Shown here in pieces: positions 1 through 9,350 of a stretch of DNA of 64,000 nucleotides. A model generated the notes under the pieces. The model saw only the letters and a list, made by a program, of their open reading frames with translations. It did not search any database and was not told the DNA's origin. Every line of letters begins with the position of its first letter. The stretch's first letter is position 1. Source of the stretch: Mycolicibacterium celeriflavum (lineage in GTDB: Bacteria; Actinomycetota; Actinomycetes; Mycobacteriales; Mycobacteriaceae); assembly GCF_010731795.1 (NCBI RefSeq), contig NZ_AP022591.1, positions 558,001 to 622,000 on the forward strand, given 5' to 3'. Both the position numbers and the translations under genes were made by a program.

Positions 1-164
1 CCGACATTCGCGCGCCGATGCAGATCCTGCGCGCCGGTCTCGGCTGCCGAGACGGCGAATCTGCGGTGCAGTTCAGCGATCACCGGACGGATCGCGGAGC
101 GTTTCTGTTTGAGCGACCGCACGTCGCCCAACAGCAGGTCGAATTCGATCCAGCCGATCCACAT
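1..164 (-). CDS. DUF503 (YlxP-like) protein, 3' end cut by window edge
   Basis: Reading leftwards from an ATG at 162-164, 54 codons stay open to the window edge. The translation starts MWIGWIEFDLLLGDVRSLKQ and continues with a KRS...RPVIAEL segment, the N-terminal pattern of the small DUF503/YlxP proteins (about 90-100 residues), so roughly the last 40-45 residues lie outside the window. The function of the family is not established; in other bacteria it is often near ribosome-maturation genes. The gene follows the Mtb12-like lipoprotein gene by 9 nt on the same strand. Identification is from recall of the family pattern. Confidence 0.75.
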   Translation of the reverse strand, partial: MWIGWIEFDLLLGDVRSLKQKRSAIRPVIAELHRRFAVSAAETGAQDLHRRANV

Positions 165-173
165 ATCGGCGGG

Positions 174-716
174 TCAGGGCGTCGGCGTGGGCGCGGGATT
201 CTCGCCGAGGGGCAGCAGCGCGTCGGCAGTCCCGCGGGTCAACTGCCAGTGATTGTCGGCGAAGCGGAACTCCATCGGGAACGTGAAGTCGCCCGCCTGC
301 GGGTCGGCGGCCTTGGCGGTCACGGTCGCCAGCACGACGCCGTTGGCGCCGTCGGCCCATGCGAGGTCCTTCGCCTCGAAGGTGGCCGGCGCGTAGCCGC
401 CATCGCGCAGGGCCGTTGCGAACTTGTCCATCGCCGCGCCGTCGGCGGGTGTGGCGTTCTCGACGAGGTCGAGCTTGTCGGCGCCAGGGATGTTCGCGTC
501 GGCCATCCGCGCCAGGACGTCGGTGAGCGCATTCGGAGGCGGCAGCGGGGCGATCGTCGACGGCGGTTGCGCGGCGGGCACCGGCGACGACTCGGTGGCC
601 GGGGGTACGACTGGCGCCGGCTGGCTACCGGGCTCTTCGGCACCACATGCACATAGCCCGAGCGCCGTCGCAATCGCGACGGCGCTCAAGGCTGCGGCAC
701 GGGTGGTGCGGTGCAC
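174..716 (-). CDS. Mtb12-like secreted lipoprotein
   Basis: This 180-residue protein starts at a GTG. Its first 24 residues form a lipoprotein signal peptide (basic HRTTR, hydrophobic core, lipobox LCAC with Cys24), followed by a Pro/Ala-rich linker to about residue 60. The C-terminal domain (about 62-170) resembles the low-molecular-weight antigen Mtb12/CFP-2 fold, also encoded by the next gene upstream. The product is expected to be lipid-anchored outside the cytoplasmic membrane. The GTG is only 8 nt after the stop of the Mtb12 gene, so the two are probably co-transcribed. No enzymatic function is known for the family. Confidence 0.72.
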   Translation of the reverse strand: MHRTTRAAALSAVAIATALGLCACGAEEPGSQPAPVVPPATESSPVPAAQPPSTIAPLPPPNALTDVLARMADANIPGADKLDLVENATPADGAAMDKFATALRDGGYAPATFEAKDLAWADGANGVVLATVTAKAADPQAGDFTFPMEFRFADNHWQLTRGTADALLPLGENPAPTPTP

Positions 717-723
717 CGGGCTC

Positions 724-1215
724 CTAGCCGACGGAGGACAGCAGCGCCATGAGCGACTGCTTGGACATCTGCCAGCCGGTGGGGCTCGGACCGGGTACGA
801 ACTGGATGTTCTGGCTGGCCGTGCCGCCGGTGGCAGCGGTCGCGGTCACGTCGGCCGACACCACGGCGCCGTTCTGGTCGATGTTCGCCACCGAGAAGGT
901 CAACGGGAATTTGCCCTCGGCGGCAGCCTCACGAAGCTTGCTGTCGGCGAGTCGGCCCTCGATACGTCCGATGCCGCCCTGAACGTAGGGCGCCTTGCCG
1001 GCGGAAGTGCCGCCGGAGCCGAGCGCCTGCAGGGTCTGCAGCAGCGGCCCTTCGAGATCGGGGGCGGGCGCCTGCGGCATCGGGACGTCCCATACGACCG
1101 GGGTGACGGCCGGTGCGGAGGCGACGCTGGAGGATGCAATGGATGTCACACCTGCCGCGGCACCGCCGACGACAGCGACCGCTGCGACGCCGGTAACGAG
1201 GGATTTCAGGAGCAC
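724..1215 (-). CDS. mtb12: Low-molecular-weight antigen Mtb12/CFP-2 family
   Basis: This 163-residue protein has a cleavable signal peptide (hydrophobic, Ala/Val/Gly-rich, roughly residues 4-30) and no lipobox, so it should be fully secreted. The mature part contains the family pattern GGIGRIEGRLADSKL, then FPLTFSVANI and a C-terminal GWQMSKQSLMALL, matching the secreted mycobacterial antigen Mtb12 (Rv2376c type). The GTG start at 1213-1215 has an AAAGGAAAA Shine-Dalgarno-like stretch upstream. It is divergent from mpa and heads a probable two-gene unit with the lipoprotein gene that follows. The function is unknown beyond being an abundant culture-filtrate antigen. Confidence 0.85.
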   Translation of the reverse strand: MLLKSLVTGVAAVAVVGGAAAGVTSIASSSVASAPAVTPVVWDVPMPQAPAPDLEGPLLQTLQALGSGGTSAGKAPYVQGGIGRIEGRLADSKLREAAAEGKFPLTFSVANIDQNGAVVSADVTATAATGGTASQNIQFVPGPSPTGWQMSKQSLMALLSSVG

Positions 1216-1310
1216 GATTTTCCTTTCGATGGGCCCAACTCAGCAGAGAGGTTAACAAGTGGTGCAGGTGTGTCGAATTGCTACACCGCACACAATGGCT
1301 GAATCGCCGG

Positions 1311-1361
1311 TAGCGTTGATGTTGTTACTGCACCAACTCTCGGTGCGGGGAGGGGCGCAAC
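1311..1361 (+). promoter_or_regulatory. Probable mpa promoter (-10 TAGCGT) and ribosome-binding site
   Basis: TAGCGT at 1311-1316 fits the mycobacterial TANNNT -10 element. It would place the transcription start near 1323 and give a leader of about 39 nt. The leader contains GGGGAGGGG (1347-1355), a strong Shine-Dalgarno match about 7 nt before the ATG. Unlike dop, pafA and pafB, mpa therefore appears to have a conventional leader. Confidence 0.5.
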
Positions 1362-3203
1362 ATGAGTGAATCAGAGCGTTCTGAAGCCTACCCAGAAGGC
1401 TTCGACACCCACGAATCAGGCATGTCCAGCGAGGATGCGGCCGAGCTCGAGGAGCTCCGCCGCGAGGCCGCAATTCTGCGCGAGCAGTTGGAGAACGCGG
1501 TCGGCCCGCAAAGTGGTCTGCGTAGCGCCCGAGATGTCCACCAGCTCGAGGCGCGGATCGACTCACTCGCCGCCCGCAACGCCAAGCTGATGGAAACCCT
1601 CAAGGAGGCCCGTCAGCAGCTGCTCGCATTGCGCGAAGAGGTCGATCGACTGGGACAGCCGCCGAGTGGTTACGGGGTGCTGCTGGGCGTTCAGGACGAC
1701 GACACCGTCGACGTGTTCACCTCCGGGCGCAAGATGCGGCTGACCTGCTCACCGAACATCGACGCCAAGGCGCTCAAGCAGGGCCAGACCGTCCGCCTCA
1801 ACGAGGCCCTGACGGTCGTCGAGGCCGGCAACTTCGAAGCGGTGGGCGAAATCAGCACGCTGCGCGAGATCCTGTCCGACGGGCACCGCGCGCTGGTGGT
1901 CGGCCATGCCGACGAGGAGCGCATCGTCTGGCTGGCCGAGCCGCTGGTCTCGGCCGAGCACCTGCCCGACGGATACGACGACGACGACCTCGACGACAGC
2001 CGGCCCCGCAAGCTGCGTCCGGGCGACTCGCTGCTGGTCGACACCAAGGCCGGTTATGCGTTCGAGCGCATTCCGAAGGCCGAGGTCGAGGATCTGGTGC
2101 TCGAAGAGGTGCCCGACGTCAGCTACAACGACATCGGCGGCCTGGGCCGGCAGATCGAGCAGATCCGCGACGCGGTCGAACTGCCCTTCCTGCACAAGGA
2201 GTTGTACCGGGAGTACTCGCTGCGGCCGCCCAAGGGTGTGCTGCTCTACGGTCCGCCCGGCTGCGGTAAGACGCTGATCGCCAAGGCGGTGGCCAACTCG
2301 CTGGCCAAGAAGATGGCCGAGGTCCGAGGTGACGACGCCCGCGAGGCGAAGAGCTACTTCCTCAACATCAAGGGGCCGGAACTGCTGAACAAGTTTGTCG
2401 GCGAAACCGAGCGTCACATCCGGCTGATCTTCCAGCGCGCCCGGGAAAAGGCGTCCGAAGGCACGCCGGTGATCGTGTTCTTCGACGAGATGGATTCGAT
2501 CTTCCGCACCCGCGGTACCGGCGTCTCGTCGGACGTCGAAACGACGGTCGTCCCGCAGCTGCTTTCGGAGATCGACGGCGTGGAGGGCCTGGAGAACGTC
2601 ATCGTGATCGGCGCGTCCAACCGCGAGGACATGATCGATCCGGCGATCCTGCGGCCCGGCAGACTCGACGTCAAGATCAAGATCGAGCGGCCGGATGCCG
2701 AAGCGGCACAGGACATCTTCAGCAAGTACCTCACCGAGCAGCTGCCGGTCAACGAAGACGATCTGGCGGAGTTCGGCGGCGACCGGCCGCTGACCATCAA
2801 GGCGATGATCGAGAAGGTCGTCGACCGGATGTACGCCGAGATCGACGACAACCGCTTCCTCGAGGTGACCTACGCCAACGGCGACAAAGAGGTCATGTAC
2901 TTCAAGGACTTCAACTCCGGCGCGATGATTCAGAATGTCGTCGACCGGGCCAAGAAGTACGCGATCAAGTCGGTGCTGGAGACGGGCAAGCGGGGGCTGC
3001 GAATCCAGCATCTGCTGGACTCGATCGTCGATGAGTTCGCCGAGAACGAGGACCTGCCCAACACCACCAATCCCGATGACTGGGCACGGATCTCGGGCAA
3101 GAAGGGCGAGCGGATCGTCTACATCCGCACGTTGGTCACCGGCAAGAGTTCGTCGGCCAGCCGTGCCATCGACACTGAGAGCAACCTGGGCCAGTACCTG
3201 TAG
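1362..3203 (+). CDS. mpa: Mycobacterial proteasome ATPase Mpa (ARC)
   Basis: This is the hexameric AAA+ unfoldase that recognises pupylated substrates and feeds them into the 20S core. In 613 residues the order is: acidic N-terminus; coiled coil at about 22-97, which binds Pup; tandem OB domains at about 100-245; and an AAA domain with Walker A GPPGCGKT at 297-304 and Walker [11 protein letters not shown] from about 370. The C-terminus ends GQYL; in M. tuberculosis the terminal Gln-Tyr-Leu docks into pockets of the 20S alpha ring, and it is intact here. Length matches the family (about 609 residues). In M. tuberculosis mpa also lies just upstream of dop-pup-prcBA; here a repeat-flanked pseudogene and a membrane gene separate them. 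Confidence 0.97.
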   Translation: MSESERSEAYPEGFDTHESGMSSEDAAELEELRREAAILREQLENAVGPQSGLRSARDVHQLEARIDSLAARNAKLMETLKEARQQLLALREEVDRLGQPPSGYGVLLGVQDDDTVDVFTSGRKMRLTCSPNIDAKALKQGQTVRLNEALTVVEAGNFEAVGEISTLREILSDGHRALVVGHADEERIVWLAEPLVSAEHLPDGYDDDDLDDSRPRKLRPGDSLLVDTKAGYAFERIPKAEVEDLVLEEVPDVSYNDIGGLGRQIEQIRDAVELPFLHKELYREYSLRPPKGVLLYGPPGCGKTLIAKAVANSLAKKMAEVRGDDAREAKSYFLNIKGPELLNKFVGETERHIRLIFQRAREKASEGTPVIVFFDEMDSIFRTRGTGVSSDVETTVVPQLLSEIDGVEGLENVIVIGASNREDMIDPAILRPGRLDVKIKIERPDAEAAQDIFSKYLTEQLPVNEDDLAEFGGDRPLTIKAMIEKVVDRMYAEIDDNRFLEVTYANGDKEVMYFKDFNSGAMIQNVVDRAKKYAIKSVLETGKRGLRIQHLLDSIVDEFAENEDLPNTTNPDDWARISGKKGERIVYIRTLVTGKSSSASRAIDTESNLGQYL

Positions 3204-3214
3204 GTCTCTTCTGC

Positions 3215-3275
3215 CGCGACAGTGCGTGCTTGCACACGACACGCCGGTCTGCGCATGCATTTGCGCACGCTCGCG
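3215..3275 (+). repeat. Dispersed palindromic repeat A, copy 1
   Basis: The first 33 nt (3215-3247) match the copy at 57033-57065 at 29 positions, including a shared run TTGCACACGACACGCCG. The element ends with GCACGCTCGC (3265-3274). It lies 11 nt after the mpa stop and is inverted relative to the copy at 3695-3755, so the two bracket the pseudogene between them. Its family and mechanism of movement are unknown to me. Confidence 0.75.
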
Positions 3276-3289
3276 GCCGTCGAGACACA

Positions 3290-3662
3290 TTGGAGCGCAA
3301 GAGCTTCGGCGGAATCGAGATGCTGCGGCAGGCCACCGCCAAGCTCGCCTCGATGAAACCGGCGCCGTACCAACTGAACCGCGTGGATCGCAAGGCTGTC
3401 TTCACCTTCGACGTCGGACGCGAGATATACGAAACTCGTCGACCCCGACGGAAGGCGCTGGGTCATGCAGAAGTACAGCCAGACGGTGAACCCGTCGCTG
3501 TCCTTGGCCGACCTTGCCGGCCTGGCCGACAAGCTGTCGTTGCCCGCGGGATGGTCCTACCAACCGCGCACGCTCACATCGCCGCTGGTTGTCGACATCG
3601 CCACCAAGGATGCCTGTGTCACGGAGGACGATCTCGCCAACAGCTACTCAGTGCAGGCGTAG
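3290..3662 (+). pseudogene. Decayed small secreted-protein-like gene with one frameshift
   Basis: Two adjacent reading frames together make one coherent protein. The first frame reads LERKSFGGIEMLRQATAKLA to ...FDVGREIYE (to about 3430). The second resumes with KLVDPDGRRWVMQKYSQTVN and runs to ...DDLANSYSVQA and the stop at 3660-3662. One extra base near 3431 explains the switch. The C-terminal pattern (VMQ.YS, LPAGWSY, DDL.NSY) resembles small uncharacterised proteins I recall from many bacteria, but I cannot name the family. No convincing start or signal peptide is left; the 5' part runs into the repeat, so it may also be truncated. A sequencing error could mimic the frameshift. Confidence 0.6.
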
Positions 3663-3694
3663 GGCTCCGTCAGTACACGCACACTCGTACATGC

Positions 3695-3755
3695 GTGAGC
3701 GTGCGCAGATGTCTGCATTTGCGCGGCGTGTCGTCGACAAACACGCACGCTCGCG
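3695..3755 (-). repeat. Dispersed palindromic repeat A, copy 2 (inverted)
   Basis: Positions 3723-3755 match the copy at 57484-57516 at 30 of 33 positions. The other end carries GTGAGCGTGC (3695-3704), which pairs with GCACGCTCGC near the right end, so the 61-nt element is itself palindromic at its tips. It is in opposite orientation to copy 1 and sits immediately downstream of the pseudogene stop. Confidence 0.75.
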
Positions 3756-3776
3756 TCAACAGGAGGGGAGGGGCGG

Positions 3777-4946
3777 TCACCGCGCCGGTACGGCCGCCCG
3801 GTACCGGTTGCGGGCAGTCAGCGTGAGCCGTAACCCGTCGATCAGCGGGGTGACGAAGCGGTCGCGGTAAGCCTCGTCGCCGACCGCGCGGGCGCTCACA
3901 TACATGAACGTCAACGCGCCGAGGAACAGCGTGACCTGGATCAGCGCCTCGGGCACCGGGATCGTCATGCCGAGGAAACGTCCGTCGCTGGACCCGTTAC
4001 GCGTCCACGCCGCAAGCAGTTCGGGGGAAAGCAGGATCAAACCCAACATGAAGAACAACAGCGCCGTCACCACCGCCACCACCAGGATCTGGGCCAGTTG
4101 TGACACCGCCAGCACGAAGTACACGTTCAGCCGCTCGGCGCGGCCCAGCGGCTTCACCTCCGCGGGATCCGGCATCGTCGCGAAGGGTGTGTCATCCAGC
4201 TTCGCGACGTGTTGCGTGTCGGGTTCGGCCGCGTTGATCATCGGCCGCATCCGGTCGACGGTCACCGACACGACGAATGCGACCGCCACAGCTCCGAGAA
4301 ACCACAGCGCCAACCACAGGCGGGTGCGCGAGACCGTGGCCGCCATCAGCCAGACCGGCGAGTTGAAGAAGACCAGGATGGTCAGCAGCAGCACGGGCAG
4401 TGCACGCAGCAGCAGCGACCCCGCCGCGGCGAGATGGCTCAGCGTGACATGAGCGGCCCAACCCAGTATCGAGCCGACACCGGATGCGGTCAGCGCCAAC
4501 ATGACTGCGACCGAAACCGCCACCAGCACCAGATTGTTCGACAGATACGAACTCGGGCCGCCGAAGACGGCGCCGACGACGGAAACGGCGGCGGCGCCCG
4601 CCGCGGCGAGCAGGCGGCCCCTCTGCGCCACGATCTTTGACACCCACCAGCCGACGGCCGCCGCCACCGGCAGCACCAGCACCAGCAACGCCAGCACGAA
4701 CCACTCGGCACGCGTCGGCCGACCGTCGATGTCCACGGCATGTTTGCCGGTCACCGCCACGACCACCACCGAGGTCGCCATCAGAACGGCGAAACCCGCC
4801 AGGGCCGGCGCAGATCGTGACCACAGCCGGCGCACCAGGCGGCCCGGGCGTAGCACCGCCGGCAGCCCGTGCGCGAGGAACCAGCGGTCGGCCGCGCGTC
4901 GTTGCGCCGCGTCGATCATGGAAGGATCCGCCCTATCGGAAGGCAC
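3777..4946 (-). CDS. Polytopic integral membrane protein (Rv2113-like position)
   Basis: This 389-residue protein has about eight hydrophobic segments (first near residues 47-65, last near 335-352) separated by short loops. One longer charged loop at about 230-260 contains the [14 protein letters not shown] region. I recognise no catalytic motif and no transporter family. M. tuberculosis has a membrane gene (Rv2113) at the same place between mpa and dop, so it is probably the orthologue. The start is a GTG at 4944-4946; a TAGCCT -10 lies exactly 6 nt before it, indicating a leaderless transcript. An ATG at 4919 is the alternative. It is divergent from dop. Confidence 0.75.
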   Translation of the reverse strand: MPSDRADPSMIDAAQRRAADRWFLAHGLPAVLRPGRLVRRLWSRSAPALAGFAVLMATSVVVVAVTGKHAVDIDGRPTRAEWFVLALLVLVLPVAAAVGWWVSKIVAQRGRLLAAAGAAAVSVVGAVFGGPSSYLSNNLVLVAVSVAVMLALTASGVGSILGWAAHVTLSHLAAAGSLLLRALPVLLLTILVFFNSPVWLMAATVSRTRLWLALWFLGAVAVAFVVSVTVDRMRPMINAAEPDTQHVAKLDDTPFATMPDPAEVKPLGRAERLNVYFVLAVSQLAQILVVAVVTALLFFMLGLILLSPELLAAWTRNGSSDGRFLGMTIPVPEALIQVTLFLGALTFMYVSARAVGDEAYRDRFVTPLIDGLRLTLTARNRYRAAVPAR

Positions 4947-4952
4947 GGTCGC

Positions 4953-4986
4953 AGGCTACTTCGCGTCGTCACCTACGCTTGGCGAC
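4953..4986. promoter_or_regulatory. Back-to-back leaderless promoters: membrane gene (-) and dop (+)
   Basis: On the minus strand TAGCCT (4953-4958) ends 6 nt before the GTG at 4946. On the plus strand TACGCT (4974-4979) ends 7 nt before the dop ATG at 4987. Both fit TANNNT with the first transcribed base at the start codon. The hexamers are only 15 nt apart, so the two promoters could hardly be occupied at once. Confidence 0.55.
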
Positions 4987-6483
4987 ATGCAACGGATTAT
5001 CGGTACGGAAGTCGAGTACGGCATCTCGTCGCCGTCCGATCCGACCGCCAATCCGATCCTCACCTCCACCCAGGCGGTGCTGGCGTACGCGGCCGCCGCA
5101 GGGATCCAGCGCGCCAAGCGCACGCGCTGGGACTATGAGGTGGAGTCACCGCTGCGCGACGCCCGGGGATTCGATCTCAGCCGGTCGGCCGGCCCGCCGC
5201 CGGTGGTCGATGCCGACGAGGTCGGCGCGGCGAACATGATCCTGACCAACGGCGCGCGGCTGTACGTCGACCACGCCCATCCGGAGTACTCCGCGCCGGA
5301 GTGCACCGATCCGCTCGACGCCGTGATCTGGGACAAGGCCGGCGAACGGGTGATGGAGGCCGCCGCTCGGCACGTCGCAAGCGTGCCCGGCGCCGCGAAG
5401 CTGCAGCTCTACAAGAACAACGTGGACGGCAAGGGCGCGTCGTACGGGTCGCACGAGAACTATCTGATGAGTCGGCAGACCCCGTTCTCCGCCGTGATCG
5501 CGGGGCTGACCCCGTTCCTGGTGTCACGGCAGGTGATCACCGGCTCGGGCCGGGTGGGCATCGGTCCCTCGGGCGACGAGCCGGGGTTCCAGCTGTCGCA
5601 GCGCTCGGACTACATCGAGGTCGAGGTCGGTCTGGAGACGACGCTCAAGCGCGGCATCATCAACACCCGCGACGAGCCGCACGCCGACGCCGACAAGTAC
5701 CGCAGGCTGCACGTGATCATCGGCGATGCGAACCTGTCCGAAACCTCGACGTATCTCAAGCTCGGTACGACGGCGCTGGTGCTGGATCTGATCGAGGAGG
5801 GCATGGAGCTCAGCGATTTCGCGCTGGCCCGGCCTGTGCACGCCGTCCATGTGATCAGCCGCGACCCCTCGCTGCGCGCCACCGTCGCACTGGCCGACGG
5901 CCGCGAAGTGACCGCCCTTGCGCTGCAACGCATGTACCTCGACCGGGTGGCCAAGCTCGTGGACAGCCGCGACCCGGACCCCCGTGCCAACGACATCGTC
6001 GAGACCTGGGCGAAGGTGCTCGACCTCTTGGAGCGCGACCCGATGGACTGCGCGGACCTGCTGGACTGGCCCGCCAAGCTGCGCCTGCTCGAAGGTTTCC
6101 GGCACCGGGAGAACCTGGGTTGGTCGGCGCCGCGGCTGCACCTGGTCGATCTGCAGTACTCCGACGTCCGGCTGGACAAGGGCCTTTACAACCGGCTGGT
6201 GGCCCGCGGATCGATGAAGCGGCTGATCACCGAGCAGCAGGTGCTCGACGCGGTCGACAACCCGCCGACCGACACCCGCGCCTACTTCCGCGGCGAGTGC
6301 CTGCGCCGGTTCGGGGCCGATATCGCCGCGGCCAGCTGGGACTCCGTGATCTTCGATCTCGGTGGTGATTCGCTCGTCCGAATCCCGACGCTGGAACCGC
6401 TGCGGGGCAGCAAGGCACACGTCGGGGCCCTGCTGGACTCGGTGGACAGCGCCGTCGAGCTGGTGGAACAGCTCACCACGTAG
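4987..6483 (+). CDS. dop: Depupylase/deamidase Dop
   Basis: Dop deamidates the C-terminal Gln of Pup to Glu, making it competent for ligation, and also removes Pup from substrates. It is a glutamine-synthetase-like carboxylate-amine ligase fold. The 498-residue product starts [13 protein letters not shown], with the metal/ATP-binding Glu residues, and has the [18 protein letters not shown] block whose Asp95 corresponds to the catalytic aspartate of known Dop proteins. The open frame extends upstream into the divergent membrane gene. The ATG at 4987 is chosen because it matches the family N-terminus and follows a TACGCT -10 by 7 nt. A second paralogous fold, pafA, lies downstream. Confidence 0.96.
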   Translation: MQRIIGTEVEYGISSPSDPTANPILTSTQAVLAYAAAAGIQRAKRTRWDYEVESPLRDARGFDLSRSAGPPPVVDADEVGAANMILTNGARLYVDHAHPEYSAPECTDPLDAVIWDKAGERVMEAAARHVASVPGAAKLQLYKNNVDGKGASYGSHENYLMSRQTPFSAVIAGLTPFLVSRQVITGSGRVGIGPSGDEPGFQLSQRSDYIEVEVGLETTLKRGIINTRDEPHADADKYRRLHVIIGDANLSETSTYLKLGTTALVLDLIEEGMELSDFALARPVHAVHVISRDPSLRATVALADGREVTALALQRMYLDRVAKLVDSRDPDPRANDIVETWAKVLDLLERDPMDCADLLDWPAKLRLLEGFRHRENLGWSAPRLHLVDLQYSDVRLDKGLYNRLVARGSMKRLITEQQVLDAVDNPPTDTRAYFRGECLRRFGADIAAASWDSVIFDLGGDSLVRIPTLEPLRGSKAHVGALLDSVDSAVELVEQLTT

Positions 6484-6540
6484 ATTGTGCTCACCCACGT
6501 CACGGGGCGCGCTATCGCAGGAATTCCGCGCGGCGACCGG

Positions 6541-6593
6541 TAATGTGGAGTGACGGCGGGCAGCAGTGAGCCGCCGATGACATACGCAGGAGG
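6541..6593 (+). promoter_or_regulatory. Probable pup-prcB-prcA promoter and Shine-Dalgarno
   Basis: The 115-nt gap between dop and pup holds TAATGT (6541-6546), a TANNNT -10 candidate, and a strong AGGAGG at 6588-6593, 5 nt before the pup ATG. The predicted leader is about 46 nt. The strong site fits the high expression expected for Pup relative to its enzymes. The promoter assignment is by pattern only. Confidence 0.45.
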
Positions 6594-6598
6594 CAGCG

Positions 6599-6793
6599 AT
6601 GGCTCAGGAGCAGACCAAGCGTGGCGGTGGCGGCGGCGATGACGACGACCCCACCGGCAGCACGGCCGCCGGGCAGGAGCGTCGCGAGAAGTTGGCTGAG
6701 GACACCGACGACCTGCTGGACGAGATCGACGACGTTCTCGAGGAGAACGCCGAGGACTTCGTCCGCGCGTACGTCCAGAAAGGTGGACAGTGA
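6599..6793 (+). CDS. pup: Prokaryotic ubiquitin-like protein Pup
   Basis: This 64-residue intrinsically disordered modifier is attached to lysines of substrates through its C-terminus. The sequence shows the family hallmarks: a Gly/Asp-rich N-terminus ([10 protein letters not shown]), the helix-forming Mpa-binding stretch [19 protein letters not shown], and the C-terminal QKGGQ. It ends in Gln, not Glu, so it needs Dop deamidation before PafA can use it. The stop codon overlaps the prcB GTG (GTGA, 6790-6793), indicating translational coupling. Confidence 0.98.
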   Translation: MAQEQTKRGGGGGDDDDPTGSTAAGQERREKLAEDTDDLLDEIDDVLEENAEDFVRAYVQKGGQ

Positions 6794-7683
6794 CCTGGCC
6801 GCACCGCGATCAGCTGGCCTTTCCCGCATCCCTACCAGGAGCTTTCTCCGTACCCGTGGACTTGTCGTCCTTTTCTGAACTGCTGCGCCGACAGGCGCCC
6901 GAACTCCTGCCCGTCAACGAGCACGCCGTCGCCACGGATGCGCTGCCGCACGGCACCACGATCGTCGCGCTGAAGTACCCCGGCGGCGTGGTGATGGCCG
7001 GTGACCGCCGCGCCACCCAGGGCAACATGATCGCCAGCCGCGATGTGCAGAAGGTCTACATCACCGACGACTACACCGCGACCGGCATTGCCGGGACGGC
7101 GGCGATCGCGGTGGAGTTCGCCCGGCTATACGCCGTAGAACTCGAGCACTACGAAAAACTCGAAGGCATCGCGCTGACCTTCTCCGGCAAGGTCAACCGG
7201 CTCGCCACCATGGTGCGCGGCAACCTCGGCGCAGCCCTGCAGGGTTTTGTCGCGCTGCCGTTGCTCGCGGGCTACGACCTCGACGACGCAAACCCCGAGG
7301 CAGCCGGGCGGATCGTGTCCTTCGACGCGGCGGGCGGCTGGAACATCGAGGAAGAGGGTTACCAGTCGGTGGGATCCGGCTCGATCTTCGCGAAGTCGTC
7401 GATGAAGAAGTTGTATTCGCAGGTGACCGACCGGGATTCAGCGCTGCGGGTGGCCATCGAGGCGCTGTACGACGCCGCCGACGACGATTCGGCGACCGGC
7501 GGACCCGACCTGGTGCGCGGCATCTATCCGACCGCCGTGATCATCGGTGCCGACGGCGCCGAGGAGGTGTCCGAGGAACGCATCGCCGAGTTCGCCCGGC
7601 AGGTGATCGAAAACCGTTCGCGCGCTGACACCTTCGGCCCGGACGCCGTCCACCGTTCGACAGACGCGCGGGGAGATTCGTGA
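6790..7683 (+). CDS. prcB: 20S proteasome beta subunit PrcB
   Basis: This is the catalytic beta subunit of the proteasome core, made as a precursor of 297 residues. A propeptide of 55 residues ends in His-Gly, and Thr56 (HG followed by [11 protein letters not shown]) becomes the N-terminal nucleophile after autocatalytic cleavage. Further family signatures are [19 protein letters not shown] and [16 protein letters not shown]. The GTG start overlaps the pup stop and its own stop overlaps the prcA GTG, so pup, prcB and prcA are translationally chained. Confidence 0.97.
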   Translation: MTWPHRDQLAFPASLPGAFSVPVDLSSFSELLRRQAPELLPVNEHAVATDALPHGTTIVALKYPGGVVMAGDRRATQGNMIASRDVQKVYITDDYTATGIAGTAAIAVEFARLYAVELEHYEKLEGIALTFSGKVNRLATMVRGNLGAALQGFVALPLLAGYDLDDANPEAAGRIVSFDAAGGWNIEEEGYQSVGSGSIFAKSSMKKLYSQVTDRDSALRVAIEALYDAADDDSATGGPDLVRGIYPTAVIIGADGAEEVSEERIAEFARQVIENRSRADTFGPDAVHRSTDARGDS

Positions 7684-8420
7684 GCTTTCCCTATTTCATC
7701 TCGCCCGAGCAGGCGATGCGCGAGCGTTCTGAGCTCGCGCGCAAAGGCATCGCCAGGGGACGCAGCGTGGTGGCGCTGGCGTATGCCGACGGCGTGCTGT
7801 TCGTCGCCGAGAACCCGTCTCGGTCACTGCAGAAGGTCAGTGAGCTCTACGACAGGGTCGGTTTCGCGGCCGTCGGGCGGTTCAACGAGTTCGACAGCTT
7901 GCGGCGTGGCGGCATTCAGCTCGCCGACACCCAGGGCTATGCCTATTCTCGGCGGGACGTCACCGGCCGCCAGCTCGCCAACAGGTATGCGCAGGCGCTC
8001 GGCAGCATCTTCACCGAGCAGGCCAAGCCCTACGAGGTCGAGTTGTGCGTGGCGGAGGTCGCCCACTACGGCGAGACCAAACCGCCCGAGATGTACCGCA
8101 TCACCTACGACGGATCGATCGCCGACGAACCGCATTTCGTGGTGATGGGTGGTACGACCGACCCGATCACTGCGGCGCTCAAGGAGTCCTACACCGAGAA
8201 CGCCGGGTTGCAGGACGCGGTGAAGATCGCCGTCGACGCATTGAAGGCCGATGGCAACGGCGGTTCGGAACAGCGCACGCTAGGGCCGTCGACGCTCGAG
8301 GTGGCCATCCTGGACGCCAACCGGCCGCGCCGAGCATTCCGCCGGATCACCGGTGCCGCACTGGAATCGTTGCTCCCACCCGAGGCGACTTCGGAGAAGT
8401 CCGAGAGCCCAGGCGAGTAG
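7680..8420 (+). CDS. prcA: 20S proteasome alpha subunit PrcA
   Basis: This 246-residue structural alpha subunit forms the outer rings of the core and provides the docking pockets for Mpa and other activators. The N-terminus [20 protein letters not shown] corresponds to the gating segment and H0 helix of actinobacterial alpha subunits. It keeps the NTN-hydrolase fold ([34 protein letters not shown]) but has no propeptide or catalytic Thr. The GTG start overlaps the prcB TGA. It ends 22 nt before the convergent epoxide-hydrolase-like gene. Confidence 0.97.
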   Translation: MSFPYFISPEQAMRERSELARKGIARGRSVVALAYADGVLFVAENPSRSLQKVSELYDRVGFAAVGRFNEFDSLRRGGIQLADTQGYAYSRRDVTGRQLANRYAQALGSIFTEQAKPYEVELCVAEVAHYGETKPPEMYRITYDGSIADEPHFVVMGGTTDPITAALKESYTENAGLQDAVKIAVDALKADGNGGSEQRTLGPSTLEVAILDANRPRRAFRRITGAALESLLPPEATSEKSESPGE

Positions 8421-8442
8421 CTCCCGACTCGTCCCGACGCGG

Positions 8443-9330
8443 TCAACCAGCGGCCGGTGCGGGCCGAGCCCGGATGAGAATCAGCTCGGCGAACTGTTCG
8501 GGGCACTCGAGCGGTGTGAAATGCCCTGCGTCATAAGCGAAGTACAGCTCCACGTCGGTGAAGTAGTGCCCCAGCCGATCGGACCACTCGTGCGGGAACA
8601 GGGGGTCATTGCGTGGCCACACCACATCGGTGGGCACATGAATCTTGATGGCTCGATCCGGCGGCAGTTCGGTCAACGACTGGGCGATCATGCCCGCACC
8701 CGCGCGGTACCACGCGATCGAGGCGGTGAACGCACCGGGCAGGCCGTAGTCGGACACCAGCCGCTCCAGATCATCATCGGAGACAGTGAAGTTCGGACCC
8801 GACCAGTGCGTCCAGAAATGCCGCAGGTAGTCACGGACGAGGTCGGGATTGCCGTCGATCAGCTGCGCCGCCAGCGGCAGCTGATGGAACGCCTGATACC
8901 AGAACTCGCTCTGCGCCTTCGCCGTCAGGACGCGGTCCCCGGCGCCGGGCAGCGGCGGAGACAGCACCAGTGAGCGCACCAGATCCGGCTGCATGCGGGC
9001 GACGCTTTGGGCGACCCGACTGCCGACGTCGTAGCCGGTGAGCACCACCTCCGACAGCTCCAGCTCCTTGATCAGGCCGATGACGCTGCCCGCCTGCGCG
9101 GTGGCGCTGTAGAAATGCCGGATCGCGACGGCGTGTTTGTCCGAGCCGCCGAACCCGCGCAGGTCCGGCACCACGACATCGGCGGCGTCACCGAGCAGAG
9201 GCACCACCCGGCGGTAGTCCTGGCGATTGCCCGGCCAACCGTGCAGCAGAACCACCGGCGGGGCGCCCCTGGTGCCGTACCGGTCGTAGGCGAGCCGGAA
9301 CCCGTCGACGGGAGCGCTGCGGGACCACAT
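8443..9330 (-). CDS. Alpha/beta hydrolase, epoxide-hydrolase-like
   Basis: A 295-residue alpha/beta hydrolase. HGWPG (30-34) is the oxyanion-hole motif typical of epoxide hydrolases. The nucleophile elbow is GYDVGS with Asp101, where esterases have Ser, and a C-terminal His270 lies in AGHFTPLECPEQF. An Asp nucleophile points to an epoxide hydrolase or haloalkane dehalogenase rather than an esterase; HGWP favours the former. Substrate unknown. The open frame runs on to 9423, inside the upstream gene; the ATG at 9330 is preferred because the domain begins there (PVDGFRLAYDRYG). It is the last gene of a three-gene minus-strand unit inside the proteasome locus. Confidence 0.8.
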   Translation of the reverse strand: MWSRSAPVDGFRLAYDRYGTRGAPPVVLLHGWPGNRQDYRRVVPLLGDAADVVVPDLRGFGGSDKHAVAIRHFYSATAQAGSVIGLIKELELSEVVLTGYDVGSRVAQSVARMQPDLVRSLVLSPPLPGAGDRVLTAKAQSEFWYQAFHQLPLAAQLIDGNPDLVRDYLRHFWTHWSGPNFTVSDDDLERLVSDYGLPGAFTASIAWYRAGAGMIAQSLTELPPDRAIKIHVPTDVVWPRNDPLFPHEWSDRLGHYFTDVELYFAYDAGHFTPLECPEQFAELILIRARPAPAAG

Positions 9331-9350
9331 CGGCTCATTCTGGCCGGATG

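Noticed and set aside
1749-3290. Long minus-strand open frame (over 500 codons) opposite mpa
   Set aside because: It is antisense to a certain gene in GC-rich DNA, has Leu/Asp/Val/Arg-biased composition typical of shadow frames and resembles no protein family.
3230-3826. 198-codon plus-strand frame spanning both repeat A copies
   Set aside because: Only its middle part is coherent protein; its start and end are translated repeat sequence, and it is better explained as part of a frameshifted remnant.
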